DNA of 50,785 nt from an uncultured Eubacteriales bacterium (lineage in GTDB: Bacteria; Bacillota; Clostridia; Oscillospirales; Oscillospiraceae): positions 1-50,785 of the forward strand of contig ONVI01000049.1 in the NCBI GenBank assembly GCA_900321275.1. The letters are read 5' to 3'. The position numbers and the translations under genes are program-made. This document shows, piece after piece, positions 23,445 through 31,258 of this stretch; within the stretch, counting starts at the first letter, position 1; each line of letters opens with the position of its first letter. The notes under the pieces are model-generated. The model made no database searches. It was not told where the DNA came from and saw only the letters and a list, made by a program, of their open reading frames with translations.

Positions 23445-24238
23445 GGCAGCGCCTTTTCGATCTTTGCGGCGGTCTCGTCGATCATAGCGTTGACGCGCGT
23501 GACCGCCGCGTCGAGCTCGTCCTCCTTTACATAGTGGGACAGGCGCCCGCCCGCATGGAATACGCCGCCCTCCGTGCCGAGAAAGCGCCGGGCAAGCCTG
23601 GTATCGTAACGTCCGAAGGCGGCGACAAGGCCGATTGCGTCCGCGATCACTTCGTCCCGCAGGGCGTCGATGTCGTCCGGGCAGAGCCCGCGGCAGACAA
23701 AATGCGTCAGCTCGTGGTATTTGCGAATCGTGAGGGACTTTTCTCTCCACGCCGCCGCATCCAGACCGACCTCCTCCGCCGGGACATTGCTGTAGTCCCC
23801 GCCGCTGAGCAGGATCAGGCTGTCGAGATAGTTCTTTTTGTCACTGGTGAAGCGGTTGAATTCCCCGCTCCAGTCTTCCCCGCCCGCGGCGAGATAGGCG
23901 TCGCGATGATTATGAATCTTTTCCCAGTTGATAAGACCCCGGATGGCGGCGGCGCCGACGGAATCGGGGATCTCCGCCGGTTCGCAGCGGTAGCCGAGGG
24001 CGCGGTACGCATGGACAAAGTCCCCGCGGTCGCCGAGATACAGGATCTCCGCGCGCCCCGCCGGCGTATCGTAGGTGCTGAGGGTGATGTCCTTCGGGCA
24101 GGCAAAGTCCGGCGCCGTGTCCGGAATCTGCCCCCCCAGCACCGCGTCCTTATATTTCTCCGTCTGCCGGGCGCCCGTCTGAATGGGGAGTAAAAGCTGC
24201 GGATAGCGCCTGGAAAGTCTTTTGATATCACTGTCCAT
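23342..24238 (-). CDS. Predicted HExxH metalloprotein with an element-derived C-terminus
   Basis: 298 residues, family not recognised. KYHELTHFVCR (HELTH at 175-179) is a gluzincin-like HExxH motif, followed 17 residues later by DEVIADAIG, whose E196 could be the third zinc ligand. No signal peptide, so cytoplasmic. About 266 residues are native. From FFLRYTKYICEKV onward (about 32 residues) the protein is encoded by a truncated family 2 element, and the TAA stop is the element end. The native C-terminus is therefore lost or replaced. Peptidase activity is only inferred from the motif. Confidence 0.65.
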   Translation of the reverse strand: MDSDIKRLSRRYPQLLLPIQTGARQTEKYKDAVLGGQIPDTAPDFACPKDITLSTYDTPAGRAEILYLGDRGDFVHAYRALGYRCEPAEIPDSVGAAAIRGLINWEKIHNHRDAYLAAGGEDWSGEFNRFTSDKKNYLDSLILLSGGDYSNVPAEEVGLDAAAWREKSLTIRKYHELTHFVCRGLCPDDIDALRDEVIADAIGLVAAFGRYDTRLARRFLGTEGGVFHAGGRLSHYVKEDELDAAVTRVNAMIDETAAKIEKALPFFLRYTKYICEKVPLSEPKFSQDLLLPNYAVLP

Positions 24239-24340
24239 TTTGCGTCCCTTCCTTTCCTTTTGCGATTATAGCCTCTCGCCCGTTTCCCGTCAAGAAAACG
24301 CGCCGGGTGTGAACGATCTGTATATTTTCCGCGATTTCCC

Positions 24341-24369
24341 TTGACAAAGCAGAAGAATCAGTGTATTCC
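24341..24369 (+). promoter_or_regulatory. Promoter of the FUSC-family gene
   Basis: Perfect TTGACA, 17 bp, TATTCC. Weak -10 but good spacing; the start codon is 38 bp downstream. Confidence 0.45.
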
Positions 24370-24407
24370 TTCGTGTACTCCGTCCGGAGGTTGGAAAAGG
24401 AATGGAT

Positions 24408-25745
24408 ATGAACGACATAAAAACAGAGCGGCACTTCTATCTGCCGCATATCGGCCAGCGCATTGTGAAGACGAGCATCGCCGTCTTCATCACGCTGCTG
24501 GTCTATTACCTCCGCGGCTACCGGGGCGCCGAGATGCCCGCCGAGGCCGCCATCACCGCCATCATCTGCATGCAGCCCTATGTCCGCGACACCCGCGATT
24601 TCGCCGTCAACCGCTTCATCGGCACGCTGATCGGCGCGGCCTGGGGGCTGGCGTTTCTGCTGCTGATGCTCATTTTCCCCGCGATCGGAGACAATCTCCT
24701 GCTGGTCTACCTGCGTATGGCGATCGGCGTGATGCTCACTCTCTACACCTGCGTGCTCGTGCACCGGCCCGACACCTCCGCCCAGGCGGCCATCGTCTTC
24801 ATCTGCGTGGTCATCGCCTTTCCGGAGATCGAAGCTCCCCTGCAGCAGGCGCTGGAGCGCTTTACGGGTGTGCTGCTCGGCACCTGCACCTCCATCGCGG
24901 TAAACGTCTTCCGTCTGCCCCGGGACAAGGAGCGCGGATATGTCTACTTCGTAAAAATCGCGGATCTGGTGCCCGACCGCTTCTCGCACCTGCCCGCCGC
25001 GGCCCGCTTCCGGCTGAACTATCTCTATGACGACGGGGCCAAGATCTGCCTCATGTCGGAGCATGCCCCCGCCTTCTTCACGCTTACCATGAGCCAGACC
25101 ATGCTGAGCGTCCCCTTCATCGTTATGGGCGGCGCGGCCATCTACGACGCCAACGAGAACAGCTATCTCAAGGCCGAGACGCTCGACCCCTGGGAGGCCG
25201 CCCGCCTGCGGGAGCATCTGGACGCCCTGGGGCTCGGCTACTTTATCTATACCGTTCACAACAACAAGATCTGCATCTTCCATCAGGGCAAAATGCACGA
25301 GCAGGAGCGGAAGATCTACGAGCGCATGAAGCGCTCCCCCTACCGCAGCTATCTGGAGGGGGAGATCTACCAGGCAAACGAGATCGTCTATCTCAAAATC
25401 ATTGACGAGACCGATAAAATTGTCGTGCTGGAAAAGAAGCTGGAGAGCTTCCTGGCCGGGCGAAAGCTCCGCATGGTCGTCCGGCCCCAGCAGTCCGCCC
25501 CCGGCGTCAGCGGGCTCTACATCTACGCCGACACGGCGACCTTCCCGCAGGCGGAGGCGCGGCTCATGGAAATACTGCGCAGGAAGGATCCGGCGCTGAA
25601 GCCGCGGGAGGTGTTCCTGCGCACGCCGTACCGCTCGGAGCATGACGCGATGGTGCTGCTCCACCGTCTCGGCAATCTGTATGAGCCGCTGAAGATTCTC
25701 CGCCTCTTCCCCCGTTTGAAGGAGAAGCTGGAAAGGGACGAATAA
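24408..25745 (+). CDS. FUSC-type membrane protein fused to a degenerate HAD-like domain
   Basis: 445 residues. The first ~170 hold four to six membrane helices of the aromatic-acid-exporter/FUSC type (IVKTSIAVFITLLVYYL; FIGTLIGAAWGLAFLLLM; LRMAIGVMLTLYTCVLV; AQAAIVFICVVIA) with the conserved RF.GT..G. pattern. Residues about 200-440 resemble a Cof-type HAD phosphatase with its cap: GGAAIYD, then LREHLDALGLGYFIYTVHNNKICIF. The motif I position reads YDDGA instead of DxDGT, so the nucleophile Asp appears lost. The second ATG was chosen because AAAGGA sits 7 bp ahead of it. Transport of small aromatics plus a sensing role for the soluble part is conjecture. Confidence 0.75.
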   Translation: MNDIKTERHFYLPHIGQRIVKTSIAVFITLLVYYLRGYRGAEMPAEAAITAIICMQPYVRDTRDFAVNRFIGTLIGAAWGLAFLLLMLIFPAIGDNLLLVYLRMAIGVMLTLYTCVLVHRPDTSAQAAIVFICVVIAFPEIEAPLQQALERFTGVLLGTCTSIAVNVFRLPRDKERGYVYFVKIADLVPDRFSHLPAAARFRLNYLYDDGAKICLMSEHAPAFFTLTMSQTMLSVPFIVMGGAAIYDANENSYLKAETLDPWEAARLREHLDALGLGYFIYTVHNNKICIFHQGKMHEQERKIYERMKRSPYRSYLEGEIYQANEIVYLKIIDETDKIVVLEKKLESFLAGRKLRMVVRPQQSAPGVSGLYIYADTATFPQAEARLMEILRRKDPALKPREVFLRTPYRSEHDAMVLLHRLGNLYEPLKILRLFPRLKEKLERDE

Positions 25746-25770
25746 TACCCGAAATCCGAAAAGATGCTGA

Positions 25771-25806
25771 CAGGGGCCGATCATCAGACCGACCCCTGCT
25801 TTTTCT
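25771..25806. terminator. Shared terminator between convergent genes
   Basis: CAGGGGCCG / CGACCCCTG (one mismatch) with a 10-nt loop, then CTTTTTCTTTT on the plus strand. It ends the FUSC gene and overlaps the 3' end of the secreted repeat protein on the other strand. Confidence 0.75.
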
Positions 25807-25807
25807 T

Positions 25808-27031
25808 TTATTCTGCGTTCTCCACAGCCGTCCCTTCAACGTACGCCTCGCCGCCGACGGTGAGGGTGTGGCCGTTGAGCCGGATGCTGCCCGCCTCGCA
25901 GCGGAGGCTGTCGATGTATGAGTCCCCGGTGAGACTCCAGACCGCGCCGTCCGTGAGTTCAACGGAAGCCTTGCCCGCGTTCTCCGGGTTGACCGCGCCT
26001 GTCAGGACGCTGCCGTCCCAGAGGTGGAGATCAAGCACAGAATCCTCATCCGTAAGGATGTCGCCCGTAAGCTCCTGCGCCGCTGTGCAGAGCTCCGCCT
26101 TGCCGCCGTCGGTCACGGTCAGAAATGCGCCGTCCGGATCGTCGTCGACGATTGCGGCCCCGGTCAGGTTAATAATCGCCTTTGCGTCGCTGACAAGAAA
26201 GACGTCGCCGTGCAGATTGGTGAGGCTTCCGCCCCGCATGGTGAAGATTGAAGCGTCCTCCCCCTCGTCGGAAGCGCAGAACAGAACCGCCTGATACCGA
26301 AGGGTTTCGCCGCTGCTCTCCGTATGTGCGGCATGGTTGGCAGTCAGCGCGACGTTTTCAAGGGTAACGTCTCCGCCCCCGTCGACGATCACGCCCTGCG
26401 CGGCGGCGGCGCTGAGCTCCGCGTCACGCACTGTGATGTCCGAGGCCGCGTATATTACCGGGGAATCGACGCCGACGACGTCATAGGTGCCGCCGCTGAC
26501 ACACATGGAGGCCCCGGCGCGGATCGCGGCGGAGGATGCGCCGGAGGTGCGCACCACAAGATTGTCCGCGTTCAGCATACCGCTGTCCGCAGTCGCCAGC
26601 GCATCGGAGAAGTCTCCGGCGGTTTTGACGGTAGAGTCGGCAATTTCAAGCGACGTGCCCGCGCCCATGCTGAAAATCGCATCCGCGCCCGTGCCGTCGC
26701 TGCTGACCGAGACCTCGCGCAGCTCCAGAGCCGCGCCGTTCTCGGCGAGGACGGCGGCGTTTTCGCCGTTGTGTCCCGCAGGCAGCTCAAGTGCGCCCGT
26801 CTTATAAACCGTGATATTGGTATAGCGCGCCTGTTCTGCGTCGGCGAGAATCGCATGGCCGCCGCTGCTGTTGTCCGTATAGCTGTTTCCGGCGGTCGGG
26901 GCCGGAGAAGTAATTGCCGTGGGCGGGATTGTCGCCGCAGCCGCCGTGACCGGGCTTTCGTTGAGAAAACCGCGTTCGGCCAATAAGAGAAGCGCCGCAA
27001 GCAGCGCGAGATGTTTTTTCCTGAGTTTCAT
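25808..27031 (-). CDS. Secreted beta-helix-like repeat protein
   Basis: 407 residues. Signal peptide MKLRKKHLALLAALLLLAER, with no sortase motif or membrane anchor. The body is a run of short Ala/Ser/Asp-rich beta-strand repeats (AVLAENGAALELREVSVSSD; SLEIADSTVKTAGDF; ITVRDAELSAAAAQGVIVDG; VTLENVALTANH), as in pectate-lyase-like parallel beta-helices. No catalytic residues of a known lyase are evident. The C-terminal ~100 residues (ELTGDILTDEDSVLDLHLWD...SLTGDSYIDSL) resemble autotransporter-like barrels of strands. The ATG at 27031 was chosen for AAAGGACGG and the signal peptide. Surface or matrix protein of unknown ligand. Confidence 0.75.
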   Translation of the reverse strand: MKLRKKHLALLAALLLLAERGFLNESPVTAAAATIPPTAITSPAPTAGNSYTDNSSGGHAILADAEQARYTNITVYKTGALELPAGHNGENAAVLAENGAALELREVSVSSDGTGADAIFSMGAGTSLEIADSTVKTAGDFSDALATADSGMLNADNLVVRTSGASSAAIRAGASMCVSGGTYDVVGVDSPVIYAASDITVRDAELSAAAAQGVIVDGGGDVTLENVALTANHAAHTESSGETLRYQAVLFCASDEGEDASIFTMRGGSLTNLHGDVFLVSDAKAIINLTGAAIVDDDPDGAFLTVTDGGKAELCTAAQELTGDILTDEDSVLDLHLWDGSVLTGAVNPENAGKASVELTDGAVWSLTGDSYIDSLRCEAGSIRLNGHTLTVGGEAYVEGTAVENAE

Positions 27032-27144
27032 GCTTTGCCGTCCTTTCGGCGTGGTATTTGTACCGTACACACGCTTTGACGGCAATTCTTTCGCAATGTT
27101 CCCAGGGTTTCCAACATTTCACGGTTTGTTCACAAAGATAAAAA

Positions 27145-27216
27145 ATCATCCTGAACGCAGCGAAGGATCCCCCCGGTGCTGCGCACCTGTATCCTCCGCT
27201 GCGCTCAGGATGACAC
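27145..27216. repeat. Interspersed palindrome, TCATCCTGA-GCG type
   Basis: Long imperfect inverted repeat: ATCATCCTGAACGCAGCGAA ... CCGCTGCGCTCAGGATGACA. Related copies are at 38974-39054 and 45699-45775, with one arm at 32879-32903. Common intergenic repeat of gut Firmicutes; it may help end transcription. Confidence 0.7.
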
Positions 27217-27233
27217 AAACGGTATGGTTTGCG

Positions 27234-27944
27234 CTATTCGATCCCGCACAGCTTCTCCACCACGTACTGGCAGAGGAGCATCCCGGCGCTTGCGGGAACC
27301 CAGACCAGGGAGCCCGGCACCGCGCGTCTGCCCGGGGGCGGTGCCTCGAACTGCGCGGGGGTCATGGGCTCCTCCGGGCTGAACACCACCGGATGATGCT
27401 CCACGCCGCGGGCTCTCAGTTCTTTTCGGATCACCCGGGCGAAGGTACAGCCGTAGGTTTTGGAGATATCGTCCAGCCGGAGCTGCTGCGCGTCGCGCTT
27501 GTTGCCGGTGCCGAGCGCGGAGACGATGGGAATGCCGCGCTCCCGGCAGCTCAGGATGAGGTCGATTTTGCACGCGACAAGGTCGATGCAGTCCACCACA
27601 AAGTCATAATCGGCCAAAAAGCGCTCCCGATCCGCGGCCTCATAGTGTCCCTCGATGCAGCGGAGCTCAATTTCTGGGTTGACGTCGCGCAGATGCTCGG
27701 CCATGATTTCGGTCTTGGCTCTGCCCACCGTGGAGGTATAGGCGCAGAGCTGGCGGTTGATGTTGCTCTCGCCCACGGTGTCCCGGTCGATGAGCGTCAT
27801 GCGCCCGACGCCTGAGCGCGCCAGCGCTTCCGCGCACCAGGAGCCCACGCCCCCCAGGCCGATCACGGCGACATGGCTTTTGTTCAGCTTCTCCATGGCC
27901 TCCGCGCCCAGCAGCATCTCAGCCCGGATCGTACGCTCCTTCAT
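27234..27944 (-). CDS. tcdA: tRNA threonylcarbamoyladenosine dehydratase (TcdA/CsdL)
   Basis: 236 residues, E1-like ThiF/MoeB fold. ATP-dependent cyclisation of t6A to ct6A at tRNA position 37. The Rossmann motif VIGLGGVGSWCAEALARSG is at 27-45; RMTLIDRDTVGESNINRQ is the ATP/Mg-binding segment; DCIDLVACKIDLI and LGTGNKRDA follow. The full family length without a C-terminal CXXC zinc site fits TcdA rather than ThiF or MoeB. The start at 27944 is supported by AAAGGGGAATCCGT. Confidence 0.9.
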   Translation of the reverse strand: MKERTIRAEMLLGAEAMEKLNKSHVAVIGLGGVGSWCAEALARSGVGRMTLIDRDTVGESNINRQLCAYTSTVGRAKTEIMAEHLRDVNPEIELRCIEGHYEAADRERFLADYDFVVDCIDLVACKIDLILSCRERGIPIVSALGTGNKRDAQQLRLDDISKTYGCTFARVIRKELRARGVEHHPVVFSPEEPMTPAQFEAPPPGRRAVPGSLVWVPASAGMLLCQYVVEKLCGIE

Positions 27945-27961
27945 ACGGATTCCCCTTTCTG

Positions 27962-27994
27962 AAAAACCCCGCCGGAAACCGGCGGGGTTAAAAA
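27962..27994 (-). terminator. Terminator after the PpiC-type foldase
   Basis: On the minus strand: AACCCCGCCGG / CCGGCGGGGTT, 11-bp perfect stem, 3-nt loop, followed by TTTTTC. It separates the foldase gene from tcdA. Confidence 0.85.
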
Positions 27995-28011
27995 CAATTG
28001 TATGCGTTCCC

Positions 28012-29556
28012 TTATCCGACAAACTTCATGCCGAAGCCTTCCTTGGTGGGGTTGGCCTCTTCGGCCTTCTCCATCCAGGCTTCCACATCGGCGGAGCGCA
28101 GGTCGTTCTCGGCGATGACGTTGGAGTACAGATCGCCCTCGCCCACGTAGTACATCACATGGTAGCCGGCGTAGCTGCCGCTTTCGCCGTAGACAATGCC
28201 GGTATCGCCGGGCTTGTGGCCCTCAAAGCAGAAGGCGTCGAACTCTTCGACCATCTGGCCCTTGGCAACGTTCTCATACAGGCCGCCGTTGGTATTGGAA
28301 CCGGTATCCTCGGAGTACTGCTCGGCCAGGGCCGCGAAGCTCTCCTCGGTCTTGTCGCCGGCCTCGTACTCGGCGAGGATCTCCTCGGCCTTGGCCTTGG
28401 CGGCTTCCTTGGCCTCGTCGGTGTAGTTGCCGTCGGCATCGGCCTCGGCCTTCACCAGGATGTGGCGGACGTTTGCGGTCTTATAGTGGTTGTCGTCACG
28501 GGAGAGGAAGACCACCACGTAGCAGCCGCTGGCGTCGGGATAGACGGTCACGTCGCCCTCCTGGCGGGAGGCGTCGTGCATCCAGTCGGCGGCGGGAACG
28601 CTGCCGCCCTGAATATGGGTCTGCTGGCTGCCGGACTCCCCTTCGGAGGCGGCGGCATTGACGAGGCGCATGGCGGGGCTGTCGCCCGCGGCTTCCTTGT
28701 AGGTGTCCGCAATGGCGCTGGCCTTGGCGGACGCTGCAGCGACGGTCTCGTCGGTCACGTCACTGGTGGTGTTGCCGTCGGCGTCGGTGGATTCCACGCG
28801 CTCGGCGGAGACATAGCAATAGGCGTAGTCATAGTAATCCTGCGCGCCCTCGTAGCTCTGATACTTCTCCTGCAGCTGCTCATCCGTGTAGGTGAAGCTG
28901 TCGCTCAGGGCTTCGGAGGCCTTGCTTGCCAGCATGGAGGCCTGATAAGCCGCGCGGATAAGCTTGGCGTTGACGCCGGAGCCGTAGTTTGCGGCCAGCA
29001 TGTTGTCGCCGCTGGCGTAGCCGTAGGACCTGGCCTGCTCCTCGAGGCCGTCAAAAGCGCTGTCGATCTGCGCGTTATCTTCATCGTCAAGGGTGAGGCC
29101 CTTCTCGGCGGCGTACTGACCCAGAACGGTCTCATGGATCAGCTCATGCTTGGCGGCGTCCAGAAAATAATCCTTCCAAGTGCCGTTTCCATCCTCCGTC
29201 ATGGAGCAGGGCTGCTTGTCAAGGCCGCGGACGCCGTTGGAGGTGTCCAGACCGAAGAGGCTGGCATACTGGCCGTACTGGTTGGCAAAAGCATAATACT
29301 GGTTCGCGTAGCGGTAGTTCATTTCGGAGACGTTGTAATTTTTGCTGCCCACGGAGAATGCGGTCGCCTTGTTGACAATGCCGGAGTTGAGCACCAGCAC
29401 AAGCACGACCACCAGCACGACGGCGATGGTGCCGATCGTCCAGCGGAGATTATTTTTGGCTTTTTCTTTCGCTTCCTTTTCCAGGGCGATGGTCTTCTTG
29501 TCAGTGCCGGCTTCGCGGGCGGCCTGACGGTTCTTTCTTTCGGTTGATGCACTCAT
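28012..29556 (-). CDS. Membrane-anchored PpiC/SurA-type peptidyl-prolyl isomerase
   Basis: 514 residues. Basic N-terminus, one transmembrane helix at about 39-57 (TIGTIAVVLVVVLVLVLN), then an extracytoplasmic SurA_N-like helical region. The parvulin domain is in the C-terminal third: VRHILVKAEA, EESFAALAEQYSEDTGSNTNGG, EGHKPGDTGIVYGESGSYAGYHVMYYVGE. An acidic insert (ADADGNYTDEAKEAAKAKAEE) lies inside it. It probably folds exported proteins, like PrsA. AAAGGATGAG precedes the start. Its own promoter and terminator make it monocistronic. Confidence 0.88.
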   Translation of the reverse strand: MSASTERKNRQAAREAGTDKKTIALEKEAKEKAKNNLRWTIGTIAVVLVVVLVLVLNSGIVNKATAFSVGSKNYNVSEMNYRYANQYYAFANQYGQYASLFGLDTSNGVRGLDKQPCSMTEDGNGTWKDYFLDAAKHELIHETVLGQYAAEKGLTLDDEDNAQIDSAFDGLEEQARSYGYASGDNMLAANYGSGVNAKLIRAAYQASMLASKASEALSDSFTYTDEQLQEKYQSYEGAQDYYDYAYCYVSAERVESTDADGNTTSDVTDETVAAASAKASAIADTYKEAAGDSPAMRLVNAAASEGESGSQQTHIQGGSVPAADWMHDASRQEGDVTVYPDASGCYVVVFLSRDDNHYKTANVRHILVKAEADADGNYTDEAKEAAKAKAEEILAEYEAGDKTEESFAALAEQYSEDTGSNTNGGLYENVAKGQMVEEFDAFCFEGHKPGDTGIVYGESGSYAGYHVMYYVGEGDLYSNVIAENDLRSADVEAWMEKAEEANPTKEGFGMKFVG

Positions 29557-29621
29557 GGTTTATCTCATCCTTTGCATTTGATACATAGTATAACCGAGGG
29601 GCGGATTTAGCAGACTTATAT

Positions 29622-29650
29622 ATTATACCGCAAAGTTTTCCATGTTTCAA
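29622..29650 (-). promoter_or_regulatory. Promoter of the foldase gene
   Basis: On the minus strand: TTGAAA, 17 bp, TATAAT, 65 bp before the start codon. Confidence 0.75.
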
Positions 29651-29736
29651 GACAAATTCATCCAAAGTGAAATATTTTCATTTTTTGTAAGGCAACTGCA
29701 TATGCTGTTCTTATGTCATTGAAAGGAGAAGAGAAT

Positions 29737-29793
29737 ATGGACGTTGACGATCTGATCTACGGCAGCGACGATCCCGGCCCCAGCAGCCGGTAA
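29737..29793 (+). CDS. Possible 18-residue acidic peptide
   Basis: ATG GAC GTT GAC ... CGG TAA encodes MDVDDLIYGSDDPGPSSR. It has an unusually strong and well-placed ribosome binding site (AAAGGAGAAGAG, 5-8 bp before the ATG). There is no homology I recognise and no signal peptide. The stop is directly followed by a complex inverted-repeat structure. It could be a leader peptide or chance. Confidence 0.3.
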   Translation: MDVDDLIYGSDDPGPSSR

Positions 29794-29890
29794 CACCGGC
29801 GTGGAGTGCGGAGCCCGGCGTGTGGATTTTGCGCTGTCTTGCCGCTGCGCGGCAGCTTTTTATAGAAGCCGCCGGTGAGCAGCTCCGCAC
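29794..29890 (+). other. Interleaved stems, pseudoknot-like
   Basis: Two perfect stems in crossed order: CACCGGCG (29794-29801) pairs with CGCCGGTG (29870-29877), and GTGCGGAGC (29806-29814) pairs with GCTCCGCAC (29882-29890). Between them a small hairpin GCCGC-TGC-GCGGC is followed by AGCTTTTTAT. It lies between the small ORF and the 3' end of prfB. Confidence 0.5.
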
Positions 29891-29911
29891 GCCGCTCTTC
29901 ACACACCGCGC

Positions 29912-31018
29912 TCAATTCTGTGCGCGCATGGAGAGGAAGGCGTTGATGAAGCCGTCCAGATCGCCGTTCATGACGTTGTCGATGTTGCCGTTTTCATACT
30001 CGGTGCGGTGATCTTTGACGAGCTGGTAAGGCATGAACACGTAGGAGCGGATCTGGCTGCCCCATTCGATCTTCATCTGCACGCCCTTGATATCGCTGAT
30101 TTTTTCCAGATGCTCGCGCTCCTTGATTTCAGCAAGGCGGGCGCGCAGCATGTCTTTGCAGTTTTCAAGATTCTGGAAGTGGCTGCGCTCCACCTGGCTG
30201 GACACGACGATGCCCGTCGGGATATGCGTCAGGCGCACGGCCGAGGAGGTCTTGTTGACCTTCTGTCCGCCTGCGCCGGAGGAGCGGTACACATCCATCT
30301 TGATATCCTCATCCCGCAGCTCGATTTCATTGTCATTGGAGATCTCGGGCATGACCTCCACCGCGGCGAAGGAGGTGTGTCGGCGGCCTGCGGCGTCAAA
30401 GGGGGAGACGCGCACGAGGCGATGGATGCCATGCTCACTCTTCAAAAACCCGTAGGCGTTCTCGCCCTCGATCATGATGGTGGCGCTTTTGATGCCGGCC
30501 TCGTCGCCGTCGAGGTAGTCCATCACGCGCACCTTGTAGCCGTGGCGGTCGGCCCACATGTTGTACATGCGGTAGAGCATGGAGGCCCAGTCCTGCGCCT
30601 CCGTCCCGCCCGCGCCGGCGTGGAAGGTGAGGATGGCGTTGTTCGCGTCGTACTCCCCGGTCAGCAGGGTGGACAGACGCGTAGACTCCAGCTTCTGGGT
30701 AAAATCGGCAAACTCCGTCTGCAGTTCGGGCAGCATGGAGTCGTCGTTTTCCTCGATCGCCATCTCGCACATGGTCATCATGTCGTCCCAGGAGGCGCAG
30801 AGGCGGTTATAGTTTTCCACCTTGTCCTTGAGATTCTTGAGCCGCTTCTGAACCTTCTGAGAATTTTCCACGTCGTTCCAGAAGCCGTCGCGCGCGCTTG
30901 CGGCCTCCAGCTCCTCGATCTCCTTTTCGGCGGCCTCCAGCTTGAGCGCATCGCGCAGGACTTCGAGTTCCGGCTTGCAATTGTTGAGTTTTACTTTGTA
31001 TTCGTCAAATTCCAGCAT
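29912..31018 (-). CDS. prfB: Peptide chain release factor 2
   Basis: 368 residues. Terminates translation at UGA/UAA. The codon-recognition tripeptide SPF is at 205-207 (VRVSPFDAAGRRHTSF) and the peptidyl-hydrolysis motif GGQ at 250-252 (SSGAGGQKVNKT). The N-terminal helical domain is complete. The whole protein is in one frame: the region where most prfB genes have a CTT-TGA programmed frameshift (about codon 25) reads LRDALKLEA without a stop. It has its own promoter and is divergent from prs. Confidence 0.95.
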   Translation of the reverse strand: MLEFDEYKVKLNNCKPELEVLRDALKLEAAEKEIEELEAASARDGFWNDVENSQKVQKRLKNLKDKVENYNRLCASWDDMMTMCEMAIEENDDSMLPELQTEFADFTQKLESTRLSTLLTGEYDANNAILTFHAGAGGTEAQDWASMLYRMYNMWADRHGYKVRVMDYLDGDEAGIKSATIMIEGENAYGFLKSEHGIHRLVRVSPFDAAGRRHTSFAAVEVMPEISNDNEIELRDEDIKMDVYRSSGAGGQKVNKTSSAVRLTHIPTGIVVSSQVERSHFQNLENCKDMLRARLAEIKEREHLEKISDIKGVQMKIEWGSQIRSYVFMPYQLVKDHRTEYENGNIDNVMNGDLDGFINAFLSMRAQN

Positions 31019-31073
31019 GTTCCAAAACCACTTTCGTCTAAATTGTCAATTGAAAAATGACCGTATAATAAAT

Positions 31074-31102
31074 ATTATACACAAAAAGCATGCACTTGTA
31101 AA
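31074..31102 (-). promoter_or_regulatory. prfB promoter
   Basis: On the minus strand: TTTACA, 17 bp, TATAAT, 55 bp before the start codon. Confidence 0.7.
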
Positions 31103-31148
31103 TCGCTTTTTTATTTTGTTTCTTTATATGGAAAATCCCCGAAAGTTC

Positions 31149-31177
31149 TTCCCATTTCAGCGCTTGGGTGGTATAAT
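31149..31177 (+). promoter_or_regulatory. prs promoter (weak -35)
   Basis: TTCCCA, 17 bp, TATAAT, about 80 bp before the start codon at 31259. Confidence 0.5.
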
Positions 31178-31258
31178 AGGCTGAAATCATCCTGCACCGG
31201 AATTTGGTTGGGCCGCAGATTGGTTTTTTCCGAGAAAGCAATACGGAGGAAAAAGAAT

